From JBDRAU01 sp043823315 (lineage in GTDB: Bacteria; Patescibacteriota; UBA1384; DTJR01), in NCBI GenBank assembly GCA_043823315.1, contig JBDRAU010000063.1, positions 1-8,687 of the forward strand: DNA of 8,687 nucleotides, read 5' to 3'. Position numbers and translations under genes: made by a program. How positions within the stretch are numbered: position 1 is the stretch's first letter; each line of letters opens with the position of its first letter. This document shows, piece by piece, positions 1-6,487 of this stretch. The notes under the pieces are model-generated. The model saw only the letters and a list, made by a program, of their open reading frames with translations. It did no database searches and was not told the origin of the DNA.

Positions 1-17
1 TTTCAATAACTTTCCGA

Positions 18-23
18 TATAAT
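18..23 (+). promoter_or_regulatory. putative -10 box of the lamin-tail gene
   Basis: A perfect TATAAT lies 40 bases before the GTG start at 64, so transcription should begin near 30. The -35 region would fall off the left edge of the window and cannot be judged. A GGGGG Shine-Dalgarno-like run at 51-55, eight bases before the start, supports the GTG at 64. Confidence 0.5.
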
Positions 24-63
24 GGAGAAAAGATCTATCGTTTTAAATTAGGGGGCGATTTAA

Positions 64-1770
64 GTGAATTTTTTTAAAATCGCAATCGTTGTTGCGCTGG
101 CCGTAATATTTAACGTTTTTTTATTTGGCAAAGCTGAGGCGCAGGAATCTCCCAAGATCTTTATAAACGAGCTGATGTGGCAGGGGTCGAGCGCGTCTAC
201 GGCCGATGAATGGATAGAGCTATACAACGATTCTGACGAGCTTATTGATTTAAGCGGTTTTAAAATTTGTGACGAGTATAAAAACGACGAGCCGAAAAGC
301 CAGCCCTGCAAGGAAAATGCTCTGATGGTTGAAATCGAGGATGGACAGATTGCGCCACGGGGATATTTTTTAATTGCTAACTTTTCGAGCGCTGATCCGA
401 GGTCGATCATTGATGCTCCAGCGGATATTGTTGATACCGGTATTAGCTTGAGCAATACAAATCTGAAGATTTCTCTTAGGGATCATAATAATCAGGAAAT
501 TGATGTAGCTGGTAATGGCTCAAGACCCTTTTTCTACAAAGAAATTATGAATCTTAAAGATCCTAACGAAAAAAAATATAATTCGTCGATTGAACGAAAC
601 AATTATAAGGGATTTGATGAGTTGGTTGATGATTGCTTGGGAAACTGGAAAATAACTGAAATTGCTTCGAATTTAAAAAATTCATTTTTTAACAAAAAAA
701 CATCGATGGAAGAGCAAATCATTGATATTGCAAATCCTGAAATTTCCGGCCAGCCAAAAATAACAAATTTTGCTGTCAAGGATGATTCTTATATTTTAAA
801 TAATTCAAAACGAATTAATTTTATTTATGAAGTTGAAGATACGGACGATGATTTTGAAAAAGTTGAAATTACGGGAGAGTCCGGTACTCTGAATTTCTTT
901 AAAAATTTAAATACAAACGAACGGTCTTTTGTTTTACCAAAGTCCAATTCTTGCTGGAGTTTAAAATTCACTTTTTTTGATAAGCGCGGGCTTTTTCGCG
1001 AGCAGTTAGTTGATCTTAAATGCTTTGAGCAAAATGACAAGATCTACATCTCTGAAGTATTATCTTCTCCCAAAGATCATGACTGGGATAAAAACGGAAC
1101 AAAAGAAAGCTCCGATGAATGGTTCGAACTTTACAACTCGTCCCAAACAGATTGCGATCTTAGCGGTTGGTATGTTCTGGACAAATCGGATAAAAAATAT
1201 ACCTTTGACCGATCAATCAAAAAAGGTCAATTTTTGGCATTTTTTCCATCAAAAACAAAAATTTCTCCAAAAATTTCCCTAAACAATTCAGGCGAAACTC
1301 TTTATCTTTATGACCCGAGCGGTAAGATAGTCAGTCAAGTAAAAATTCCCTCTCTTGCGTACAATATAAGTTATTCATTTATTGATGGACAATGGTACAA
1401 AACTTCTGTGCCCACTCCAAACGCCAAAAACGTAAAAGACGAGGAGGAGGATTCGCAAGTAACTTCATCTGCGGATGAAAAAGAGAAAACTTTTTCTTCA
1501 ATTACAAGAACAAATCAATCTTCCATGGGCAATGCCGAGAGCGTTGTTATTAAAAAAGTGATTGTCCGAAAAATATCTTACAACAACGCTTCTGTATATT
1601 TAAAGAGAAAAAATGAAGCGCTCGTTCCCAAGATGGATGGAGCGATCGTACTTGGTGCTTCTTCCGAGCGGCGCTACAATCCTTTCAATCCAAAGGTGTT
1701 TCTGTTATATTTATTGGCGGTTTTATTATTAACATCGGTTTTTACTTATGCATTTTACCGTCGTGAATGA
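64..1770 (+). CDS. secreted, C-terminally membrane-anchored protein with two lamin-tail domains (LTD)
   Basis: This 568-aa protein begins with a signal peptide: a basic/hydrophobic stretch at residues 5-22 and a likely signal peptidase site after AEA at about 26. Two lamin-tail domains follow, at roughly 27-145 and 325-455. Each opens with the family's I-N/S-E signature and the DEW-ELYN and DLSGW/DLSGF motifs (residues 48-66 and 350-369); the second ends in the usual VPTPNAKN block. A less conserved region separates them, and a charged acidic linker (457-475) precedes the C-terminal region. A single hydrophobic helix (about 543-564) followed by RRE would hold the protein to the membrane facing outward. 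Bacterial LTDs are thought to bind ligands or cell-surface polymers; the actual ligand is unknown. The GTG start is chosen for its GGGGG ribosome site and upstream TATAAT. The 3' end overlaps tsaE by 23 bases, suggesting coupled translation. Confidence 0.9.
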   Translation: MNFFKIAIVVALAVIFNVFLFGKAEAQESPKIFINELMWQGSSASTADEWIELYNDSDELIDLSGFKICDEYKNDEPKSQPCKENALMVEIEDGQIAPRGYFLIANFSSADPRSIIDAPADIVDTGISLSNTNLKISLRDHNNQEIDVAGNGSRPFFYKEIMNLKDPNEKKYNSSIERNNYKGFDELVDDCLGNWKITEIASNLKNSFFNKKTSMEEQIIDIANPEISGQPKITNFAVKDDSYILNNSKRINFIYEVEDTDDDFEKVEITGESGTLNFFKNLNTNERSFVLPKSNSCWSLKFTFFDKRGLFREQLVDLKCFEQNDKIYISEVLSSPKDHDWDKNGTKESSDEWFELYNSSQTDCDLSGWYVLDKSDKKYTFDRSIKKGQFLAFFPSKTKISPKISLNNSGETLYLYDPSGKIVSQVKIPSLAYNISYSFIDGQWYKTSVPTPNAKNVKDEEEDSQVTSSADEKEKTFSSITRTNQSSMGNAESVVIKKVIVRKISYNNASVYLKRKNEALVPKMDGAIVLGASSERRYNPFNPKVFLLYLLAVLLLTSVFTYAFYRRE

Positions 1771-2161
1771 AAAAGGGCTAATCGAAGAGGTTTATAGCAA
1801 GTTAAAGGGCAAAATGCGCGCTCCTTTTAAGGTTGCTCTTGTTGGAGATCTGGGAGCGGGCAAAACCGCTCTTGTCCGCGGTCTTTGCGGCAAATTGGGG
1901 GTAAAGGACGTTGTTACTAGTCCGACTTTTATTATCTGCCGTGAATACAAGGGCTCAAAAAATTTACCCATTCAGCATCTTGATCTTTATCGCTTGCCTC
2001 CGCAGAGCACCGATCAGGAAGTGATCGAATATATCGAGGACGAAAAATATCTGACTTTCGTCGAATGGCCCGAGAATATCAAGTTTGGCTTGGAAAATTA
2101 CGACACTGTCATAAAGATTTTAAATATCGGTGACGAGGAGAGGGAGGTTCAAATATCATGA
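1748..2161 (+). CDS. tsaE: tRNA threonylcarbamoyladenosine biosynthesis ATPase TsaE
   Basis: TsaE is the P-loop ATPase that, with TsaB and TsaD, transfers threonylcarbamoyl to A37 of ANN-decoding tRNAs (t6A) in the cytoplasm. The 137-aa protein has normal family length. Visible motifs are the Walker A box GDLGAGKT (33-40), the switch-like VTSPTF (56-61), HLDLYR (77-82) and VEWPE (105-109), all in the expected order. The ATG at 1748 lies inside the preceding gene with no clear Shine-Dalgarno sequence, so translation is probably coupled to the lamin-tail gene. The stop shares an ATGA junction with the next ORF. No tsaD is visible in the window. The assignment is secure from motifs alone. Confidence 0.97.
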   Translation: MHFTVVNEKGLIEEVYSKLKGKMRAPFKVALVGDLGAGKTALVRGLCGKLGVKDVVTSPTFIICREYKGSKNLPIQHLDLYRLPPQSTDQEVIEYIEDEKYLTFVEWPENIKFGLENYDTVIKILNIGDEEREVQIS

Positions 2162-2427
2162 AGCTTAATATAGAGATTAAAGATAGAGAGATTAAATATC
2201 AGAGCGCCTCGCATCAGGGCCAAGATTTAAAAAGCTTAATACTGTTTTTGAGGGAAAATTCAGTAAGCGACGTTATTATCTCCGGAGAGAGCAAATCCTA
2301 TACACTGCTTCGCCAAGTTGCTATGCTTGTTAATATGCTTATTGAAACCAAACAGATAAAAGTAACCCTGCTTTCAAAATCCTTCTCTCTTAAAGAGAAC
2401 CGCTTCCTCCCTATTTATTCCAATTAA
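2158..2427 (+). CDS. 89-aa protein, probable minimal or degenerate TsaB-like partner
   Basis: This short cytoplasmic protein starts at the ATGA junction with tsaE, with a strong GGGAGG site (2142-2147) ten bases upstream. Position predicts TsaB, the pseudo-ASKHA subunit that often follows tsaE, and the sequence fits loosely. After a helical segment resembling the TsaB H-x3-L-LP-I-xx-LL region (residues 19-32) comes a strand (DVIIS, 38-42) and then GESKSYTLLRQ. The last aligns with the TsaB signature G-PGSFTGLR-G with one inserted residue and SFTGLR changed to SYTLLR. At 89 residues it is well under half of a normal TsaB (about 220 aa) and lacks the C-terminal half. The first strand loop is also not recognisable. 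It could be a reduced TsaB kept only for dimerisation, a decaying relic, or an unrelated protein. The homology is my by-eye reading. Confidence 0.6.
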   Translation: MKLNIEIKDREIKYQSASHQGQDLKSLILFLRENSVSDVIISGESKSYTLLRQVAMLVNMLIETKQIKVTLLSKSFSLKENRFLPIYSN

Positions 2428-2436
2428 TGTTAAAAT
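2428..2436 (+). promoter_or_regulatory. extended -10 promoter of the LCP gene
   Basis: TGTTAAAAT is an extended -10 element (TGn followed by TAAAAT) beginning one base after the stop of the preceding ORF. Transcription should start near 2443, giving a leader of about 18 bases that begins almost directly at the GAGGTG ribosome site (2445-2450). No good -35 box is seen. It makes the LCP group separable from the lamin-tail/tsaE group. Confidence 0.55.
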
Positions 2437-2460
2437 AATAAAAAGAGGTGTTTTTTAATT

Positions 2461-3843
2461 ATGCGAAAAAGGTATCAAAGGTTTTCCAAGGAGAACTTCA
2501 AAACTGAAGTAAAATCATCAGAAGAACCAGTGAAAACTTCACTAAAAACAAAAAAAAGAATAAAAATTCGCGGGAAGCATTTTATTTTGATTGCTGCATT
2601 TATCGTGCTTGCGGTTCTTTGCTATGTCGGAATAGGTTCAATCGGAGCGGCCAATAATATCTTGGCGCAGGATATCTCGTTTTCTTCACTTTTTAGACAA
2701 AATTCATTGAAGCAAACGGATGGGATTACTAACGTACTACTCCTAGGCAAAGGAGGATCGAATCATCCGGGCGGTCAGCTAACCGATACGATCATGCTGG
2801 CGAGGATTCGCTCAAGCGACAAAAAAATTGCCTTGGTTTCTGTTCCTCGGGATCTTCTGGTTACGATTCCCGGTAACGGTCAAGTCAGAGTGAATGAAGC
2901 TTACGCTTTGGCGTTTAACGAAGAAAAAGATCAAGATAAAAAATCAGACGCCGGAGCAAAAGCGACCAGCGTGGTTATAGAAAAAACTCTCGCAGTACCC
3001 GTCCATTATTACACGGTAGTTGATTTTCTGGGATTCAAGGACTTGGTTGATGCGCTTGGAGGTATCACGATCAATGTCGAAAAAGCGCTTGATGATCCAT
3101 ACTATCCGCGAGATTACTTTACCGATAACGGATATGTCAAAACAGATGCATACGCGCCGCTTCACATAAAGGCGGGGATTCAAGCAATGGACGGCGAAAC
3201 AGCGCTTAAATACTCGAGGAGCAGAGAAACGACTTCGGACTTTGATCGCGCCGCACGTCAACAGAAGATACTTTTTGCTATCAAGGAAAAAGCTCTTTCG
3301 ATCGGGGTTTTGTCTAATCCCGTCAAGATGAATAATATCTTTGCAAGTCTCGGCATTCACATTAGGACAAGCTTCAACGCTAGTGAACTTAAGGATCTTT
3401 TGGGAATTTTTGAAAGTATAAGCAAGGATAAGATAGTCAATAAAGTCCTCGATAATTCAGAGGGAGGGTTACTGGAGTCATCGAGTGAAGGATTCTATCA
3501 TTTGGTTCCAAAATCGGGCAATTTTCAACAAGTCCAAAAAGCCGTTAAGAATGTCTTTGATGATGAAGAGGCGGTTTTGGCCATGGTTGATGTTGAAGTT
3601 TACAACGGCACGAGCACAGTCGGACTGGCTGGAAAATTAGCCGATACCTTGAAAGAAGAAGGGTTTAATGTTACAAAGATCGAGAACGCTGACAAGATGT
3701 TTGAGAATACGACCATCTATGATGGTACAAACTCCTCAAAAACTTACCAGAAGATAAAGGGGCTGGTCGGAACTGCCACGCGATCATCCCTTGACGAAAA
3801 AGGCACAATCAAGATTTATATCGGCAGTGATTATGGAAACTAA
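2461..3843 (+). CDS. LytR-CpsA-Psr (LCP) family protein with C-terminal LytR_C domain
   Basis: LCP enzymes sit in the membrane facing outward and transfer lipid-linked glycopolymers (teichoic acid-like, capsule or arabinogalactan-like) to peptidoglycan or protein. The 460-aa protein has a highly basic cytoplasmic tail (1-39), one transmembrane helix (about 40-62), the LCP domain (about 88-285) and a LytR_C domain (about 375-456, starting VDVEVYNGT). Hallmarks present include the opening strand NVLLLGKGG, TDTIMLARI (108-116), SVPRDLLV with its phosphate-binding arginine (R130), RVNEAYA (143-149), DFLGFKDLVDALGGI (188-202), ALKYSRSR (248-255) and DFDRAARQQKIL (260-271). These are the residues expected of an active enzyme. 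The acceptor polymer in this organism is unknown. Start: ATG with GAGGTG about ten bases upstream. The 3' end overlaps the next gene by 11 bases. Confidence 0.95.
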   Translation: MRKRYQRFSKENFKTEVKSSEEPVKTSLKTKKRIKIRGKHFILIAAFIVLAVLCYVGIGSIGAANNILAQDISFSSLFRQNSLKQTDGITNVLLLGKGGSNHPGGQLTDTIMLARIRSSDKKIALVSVPRDLLVTIPGNGQVRVNEAYALAFNEEKDQDKKSDAGAKATSVVIEKTLAVPVHYYTVVDFLGFKDLVDALGGITINVEKALDDPYYPRDYFTDNGYVKTDAYAPLHIKAGIQAMDGETALKYSRSRETTSDFDRAARQQKILFAIKEKALSIGVLSNPVKMNNIFASLGIHIRTSFNASELKDLLGIFESISKDKIVNKVLDNSEGGLLESSSEGFYHLVPKSGNFQQVQKAVKNVFDDEEAVLAMVDVEVYNGTSTVGLAGKLADTLKEEGFNVTKIENADKMFENTTIYDGTNSSKTYQKIKGLVGTATRSSLDEKGTIKIYIGSDYGN

Positions 3844-4414
3844 ACTATCTCCCAAGGGACTTCGGCTCATCTCGCATGGCATAGTGACTATCTTTGCCCT
3901 CGTTTCGCTTGTCTTTTTTTGGATATCGATCGACAGAACCCTAGTAGTCGATTTGATTATTTTCGCGATGCTTATTTTGTCGCTTTGGAGGCTATGGGTC
4001 AAAGATCAAACAGATCTTGTCAGCTTAACAATTTTCTTTTTTGGTACCACGGCTTGCTTTAGTTTCTTCTCGGAGCTGGCAATCTCGCAAGTTACTAAAT
4101 TTTCTGCGGTCTTGGTTTTTGCGCTTTTGATTCTGGTTTTGTCCAACTATCTGCTGAATATGATCAAGCCATATACTGGTAAGGACAAGTCAATCTTCAA
4201 ACTGACTTTGGCGATAGTTTTTACCGAGCTTTTTTGGATTTTGAGTTTTGTAAATGCCAACCCAATTTCAAAGGGAGCGATAACGGCAGTAGTCTTTTTC
4301 TCCTATCACATGGTGGCAAAAGATATTCTGGAGAAAAAATTTGAAAAAAACTCCTTTGCTTTTCTGGTGGTTTTCACTATTATTTTATTGACAATTGTTT
4401 TTTATAGGATATAA
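3833..4414 (+). CDS. polytopic membrane protein of unknown function
   Basis: I do not recognise this 193-aa protein. Hydropathy by eye gives about seven membrane segments, at roughly 12-33, 37-56, 61-82, 88-108, 121-141, 146-164 and 174-191, with short basic loops. No enzymatic motif stands out. The ATG at 3833 overlaps the end of the LCP gene by 11 bases and has no strong Shine-Dalgarno sequence, suggesting coupled translation. A TTG at 3791 in the same frame would add 14 residues ahead of the membrane segments, but it has no better ribosome site and deepens the overlap. Eleven bases separate its stop from the foldase gene. Its place between an LCP enzyme and an extracytoplasmic foldase points to an envelope role; this is context only. 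Confidence 0.82.
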   Translation: METKLSPKGLRLISHGIVTIFALVSLVFFWISIDRTLVVDLIIFAMLILSLWRLWVKDQTDLVSLTIFFFGTTACFSFFSELAISQVTKFSAVLVFALLILVLSNYLLNMIKPYTGKDKSIFKLTLAIVFTELFWILSFVNANPISKGAITAVVFFSYHMVAKDILEKKFEKNSFAFLVVFTIILLTIVFYRI

Positions 4415-4425
4415 AAAGGATATAT

Positions 4426-5400
4426 ATGAAAGAAAAAATTATGAAATTTGTGCGGATAGCGGAGATAAATATCTTGAAATTTTTCGTGGCGGTTTATAAA
4501 CTACTAAGGAGATTTGCAGCTTTTTGCGTGGCTGTTGTGTGGCCAAAATGGAAATCAATCTCCAGAACTGTCGTTATTGCGGTTATTGCGTTTTATCTCA
4601 TCGGAGGAATTGTTTTTGGCGTAAGACTGTATGCGCAAAAGCGGTTTGAAAAAGTCGACCTTATTGCTTCGACGATCTATCCTTTCCCGGTCGCCAAGAG
4701 TGGCAGGGGTCTAGTGCTTAATCGACAGCTTCAGCTTTGGGTTGGCTCATCTAAGAATTTTGCCGTAAAGAATTCGATGGAGGTTCCACCCGATCTTCAG
4801 AAAAGCATTGTTAAGGAACTCAATGATTATTTGATGGTTGCCCAAGAAGCGGATCGCCTGGGTGTTCACCTGACAGATAAAGAAATTAACGAAAAGTTCG
4901 ATCTTTCGATTGAAGGAATCGGTTCAAAAGACCAAGCCATAGACTTTCTCAAGCAAATGTACGGGCTCTCCATGAATCAGTTCAAACGACTCATTACCCC
5001 GATGATTTTGGTTGAAAAAGTTAAGGAAGACAAGTTTACCAAAGTCAAGGTCAGGCACATTCTGATCAAGGATGAAGGAAAAGCCAAAGAGATCGCCAAG
5101 AAAGCCCAAGAGGGCGGTAATTTCGAAGAACTGGCTAAAGAGAATAGCGAAGATCAAACTTCCAAGGACAATGGCGGAATGATTGCCGAGGGTGAATACC
5201 TCTTTAGAGAAAGCGGACTGGTGCCAGAGGTGGAGAGCGCCATGTTCAAGCAGAAGGTTGGCAAGGCAAGCGATCCGGTCAAGAGCGAATACGGCTATCA
5301 CATTATCAAAGTCGAAGACAAAAAAGGCACGATTAACGTCAAGTACTCCGACTGGCTCGGTGGACTTCGAAAGAAATATCCCCAAAAAACCTGGATTTAA
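4426..5400 (+). CDS. membrane-anchored parvulin-type peptidyl-prolyl isomerase (PpiC/SurA/PrsA-like)
   Basis: The protein catalyses cis-trans isomerisation of prolyl bonds and/or chaperones secreted proteins on the outer face of the membrane. The 324-aa sequence has an unusually long basic, amphipathic N-terminal part (1-45), a transmembrane helix (about 48-66) and a SurA-N-like helical chaperone region (about 75-200, with the ELNDYLMVAQEADRLGV and LTDKEINEKF patterns). A parvulin domain follows at about 208-298. Within it KVRHILI, FEELAKENSED, NGGMIAEGEY, VESAMFKQKVGKASDPV and the closing YGYHIIKVED are all clear. Start: ATG with AAGGA five bases upstream; a second in-frame ATG at 4441 has poorer spacing. 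It is the last gene of the envelope run. The palindromic repeats that follow lack a T-tract, so no conventional terminator is evident. Confidence 0.93.
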   Translation: MKEKIMKFVRIAEINILKFFVAVYKLLRRFAAFCVAVVWPKWKSISRTVVIAVIAFYLIGGIVFGVRLYAQKRFEKVDLIASTIYPFPVAKSGRGLVLNRQLQLWVGSSKNFAVKNSMEVPPDLQKSIVKELNDYLMVAQEADRLGVHLTDKEINEKFDLSIEGIGSKDQAIDFLKQMYGLSMNQFKRLITPMILVEKVKEDKFTKVKVRHILIKDEGKAKEIAKKAQEGGNFEELAKENSEDQTSKDNGGMIAEGEYLFRESGLVPEVESAMFKQKVGKASDPVKSEYGYHIIKVEDKKGTINVKYSDWLGGLRKKYPQKTWI

Positions 5401-5405
5401 ATTCT

Positions 5406-5459
5406 CTGTCATCCCGCACCCCGAAGGGGAGCCTTTGGCTCTTGATGCGGGATCCAGGC
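5406..5459. repeat. palindromic intergenic repeat, copy 1 (cloverleaf-like)
   Basis: The element opens with CTGTCATCCCG. A perfect 8-bp outer stem, ATCCCGCA (5411-5418) with TGCGGGAT (5446-5453), encloses two tandem triloop hairpins: CCCC-gaa-GGGG (5419-5429) and AGCC-ttt-GGCT (5430-5440). It ends GATCCAGG. The GTCATCCCGC...GCGGGATCCAG outline resembles a dispersed palindrome type seen in many bacterial genomes. No protein is encoded and there is no T-tract. Confidence 0.75.
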
Positions 5460-5471
5460 GGATTAACCCCC

Positions 5472-5535
5472 CTGTCATCCCGAGTCCAGCTTGCCTCGTA
5501 GTCAGCATTCTGTACTACCGGGGTCGAGAGATCTA
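5472..5535. repeat. palindromic intergenic repeat, copy 2 (diverged)
   Basis: It repeats the 11-base opening CTGTCATCCCG of copy 1, 66 bases further on. Its ends pair imperfectly: TCCCGAGTCC (5478-5487) with GGGGTCGAGA, seven Watson-Crick pairs plus one G-T of ten. Inside is a separate hairpin, GTAGT-CAG-catt-CTG-t-ACTAC (5498-5518), with one bulged T. The interior differs entirely from copy 1, so only the borders and overall architecture are shared. Confidence 0.6.
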
Positions 5536-5572
5536 AACTACCGAATAGCGCCGAACAAAAGTAGAACACTTA

Positions 5573-5581
5573 TGTTATAAT
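5573..5581 (+). promoter_or_regulatory. extended -10 promoter giving a predicted leaderless mRNA for the homing endonuclease
   Basis: TGTTATAAT combines a TGn extension with a perfect TATAAT (5576-5581). Counting the hexamer's last base as -7 places +1 at 5588, exactly the A of the ATG. No Shine-Dalgarno sequence is present and no convincing -35 is seen at 17 bases upstream. Confidence 0.6.
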
Positions 5582-5587
5582 TTAATT

Positions 5588-6313
5588 ATGGCATATTCGC
5601 GATTTACTTCGAATGCAAGGAAACGCAATGTGTGTTCGGTGAACGAGCATTTTTTCGAGAAGTGGTCATCCGATATGGCCTATATCCTCGGTTTTTTCGC
5701 AGCCGATGGATGTCTTACTAAAAACTCTAAGAGACGGAATTATTATTTGGAATTTGTTTCAACCGATCTTGACATCTTGCAGAAAATTAAACGAGTGATG
5801 ATGGCAGATCAGGGAGTTACAAAGAAAATTCGTTCGACAAATCTTTCTCTCGTAAAGCAAGGATACAGAATTCAGATAGGTAGTAAAAAATTATTTATTG
5901 ACCTAATATCACTTGGTATGGTGTCAAACAAAAGCAAGACATTAAAGCTTACCAAAATACCGGATCCATATTTTTCGGACTTCGTCAGAGGATTTTTTGA
6001 TGGAGATGGGTATAGTAATTATTGTGTTTACTACGCGAGAGATCGGGCAAAAATGAGAACTACGCTCCTTAGCGGTTTTGCTTGTGGAAGCAGGAATTTT
6101 TTAGAAGGATTGAAGGGAAATCTTAATCGTTTGGCGTGTCTCGAGGGAGGGTCTATTAGTTCTCATAATAATAACTTTGCTTTGGCTTACAGCGTTCGTG
6201 ACACTAGAAAATTATTCAATTATATGTATAATGACTTAAGTAGAAATATTTTCTTAGAGAGGAAATATTTTAAGTTTAGATCAGATATAGATAAATATGG
6301 GTCCGTAGCTTAG
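5588..6313 (+). CDS. free-standing LAGLIDADG homing endonuclease, 3' end overlapping tRNA-Asp
   Basis: The 241-aa protein carries two LAGLIDADG motifs, YILGFFAADG (32-41) and FVRGFFDGDG (132-141). The final aspartates (D40 and D140) are the expected metal-binding catalytic residues, about 100 residues apart as in monomeric double-motif enzymes. Such enzymes cut a long, near-unique DNA site and spread their own gene by repair-driven copying. No flanking intein or intron is evident: the ORF begins with its own ATG and the adjoining tRNA is uninterrupted. The last codons GGG TCC GTA GCT and the stop TAG (6299-6313) are the first 15 bases of tRNA-Asp, so the tRNA supplies the reading frame's end. 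The -10 box predicts a leaderless transcript. The gene is AT-rich, like its surroundings apart from the later 94-aa cassette. Target site and activity are unknown. Confidence 0.92.
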   Translation: MAYSRFTSNARKRNVCSVNEHFFEKWSSDMAYILGFFAADGCLTKNSKRRNYYLEFVSTDLDILQKIKRVMMADQGVTKKIRSTNLSLVKQGYRIQIGSKKLFIDLISLGMVSNKSKTLKLTKIPDPYFSDFVRGFFDGDGYSNYCVYYARDRAKMRTTLLSGFACGSRNFLEGLKGNLNRLACLEGGSISSHNNNFALAYSVRDTRKLFNYMYNDLSRNIFLERKYFKFRSDIDKYGSVA

Positions 6314-6376
6314 CTGGCTCAAAGCGCCTCCCTGTCACGGAGGAGATCGCCGGTTCGAATCCGGTCGGACCCGCCA
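6299..6376 (+). tRNA. tRNA-Asp(GTC)
   Basis: A complete cloverleaf is visible. The acceptor stem is GGGTCCG (6299-6305) with CGGACCC (6366-6372); the D arm runs 6308-6325. The anticodon stem is CCTCC (6327-6331) with GGAGG (6339-6343), and the loop carries anticodon GTC at 6334-6336. The T arm is GCCGG-TTCGAAT-CCGGT (6349-6365). The discriminator is G6373 and CCA is encoded (6374-6376). There is no intron. Its first 15 bases also encode the C-terminus of the upstream endonuclease. Transcription could come by read-through from 5588 or from a weak TATAGA at 6286-6291 inside that ORF. Confidence 0.98.
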
Positions 6377-6395
6377 CGTTTTTGAACCAGCCTGT

Positions 6396-6432
6396 CCTCC
6401 GTAGCATTGGCGAAGGAGGGTTAATTTTGTTA
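6396..6432 (+). terminator. hairpin with T-rich tail after tRNA-Asp (possible terminator, repeat family member)
   Basis: CCTCC (6396-6400) pairs with GGAGG (6415-6419), extended inside by T-A and GC/GC pairs flanking two G-A type mismatches, with loop ATTG. The T-rich tail GTTAATTTTGTT follows, 20 bases after the tRNA's CCA. It may end the tRNA transcript. I recall near-identical CCTCCGTAGC...GGAGG hairpins as frequent intergenic motifs in CPR assemblies; this is unverified here. Confidence 0.45.
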
Positions 6433-6487
6433 CGGCATAGCGATGTTCAAACTAAAAGTAAACTCGTTAATTCGGGTTATTTTTGTT

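Noticed and set aside
60..455. 131-aa minus-strand open frame
   Set aside because: Antisense to the signal peptide and first lamin-tail domain, which are clearly coding on the other strand.
2944..3360. 138-aa minus-strand open frame
   Set aside because: Fully antisense to the LCP domain, whose conserved motifs are on the plus strand.
3791..3832. TTG start extending the membrane protein by 14 residues
   Set aside because: The ATG at 3833 gives a short 11-base overlap with the LCP gene, and the extra residues precede all membrane segments without a better ribosome site.
4924..5508. 194-aa minus-strand open frame
   Set aside because: It lies antisense to the well-supported parvulin gene and extends into the palindromic repeats; the protein has no recognisable motif and no ribosome site was seen.
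5588..6313. Intein or intron-encoded origin of the LAGLIDADG ORF
   Set aside because: No intein splicing residues or split host protein flank it, and the adjoining tRNA-Asp is complete and uninterrupted.
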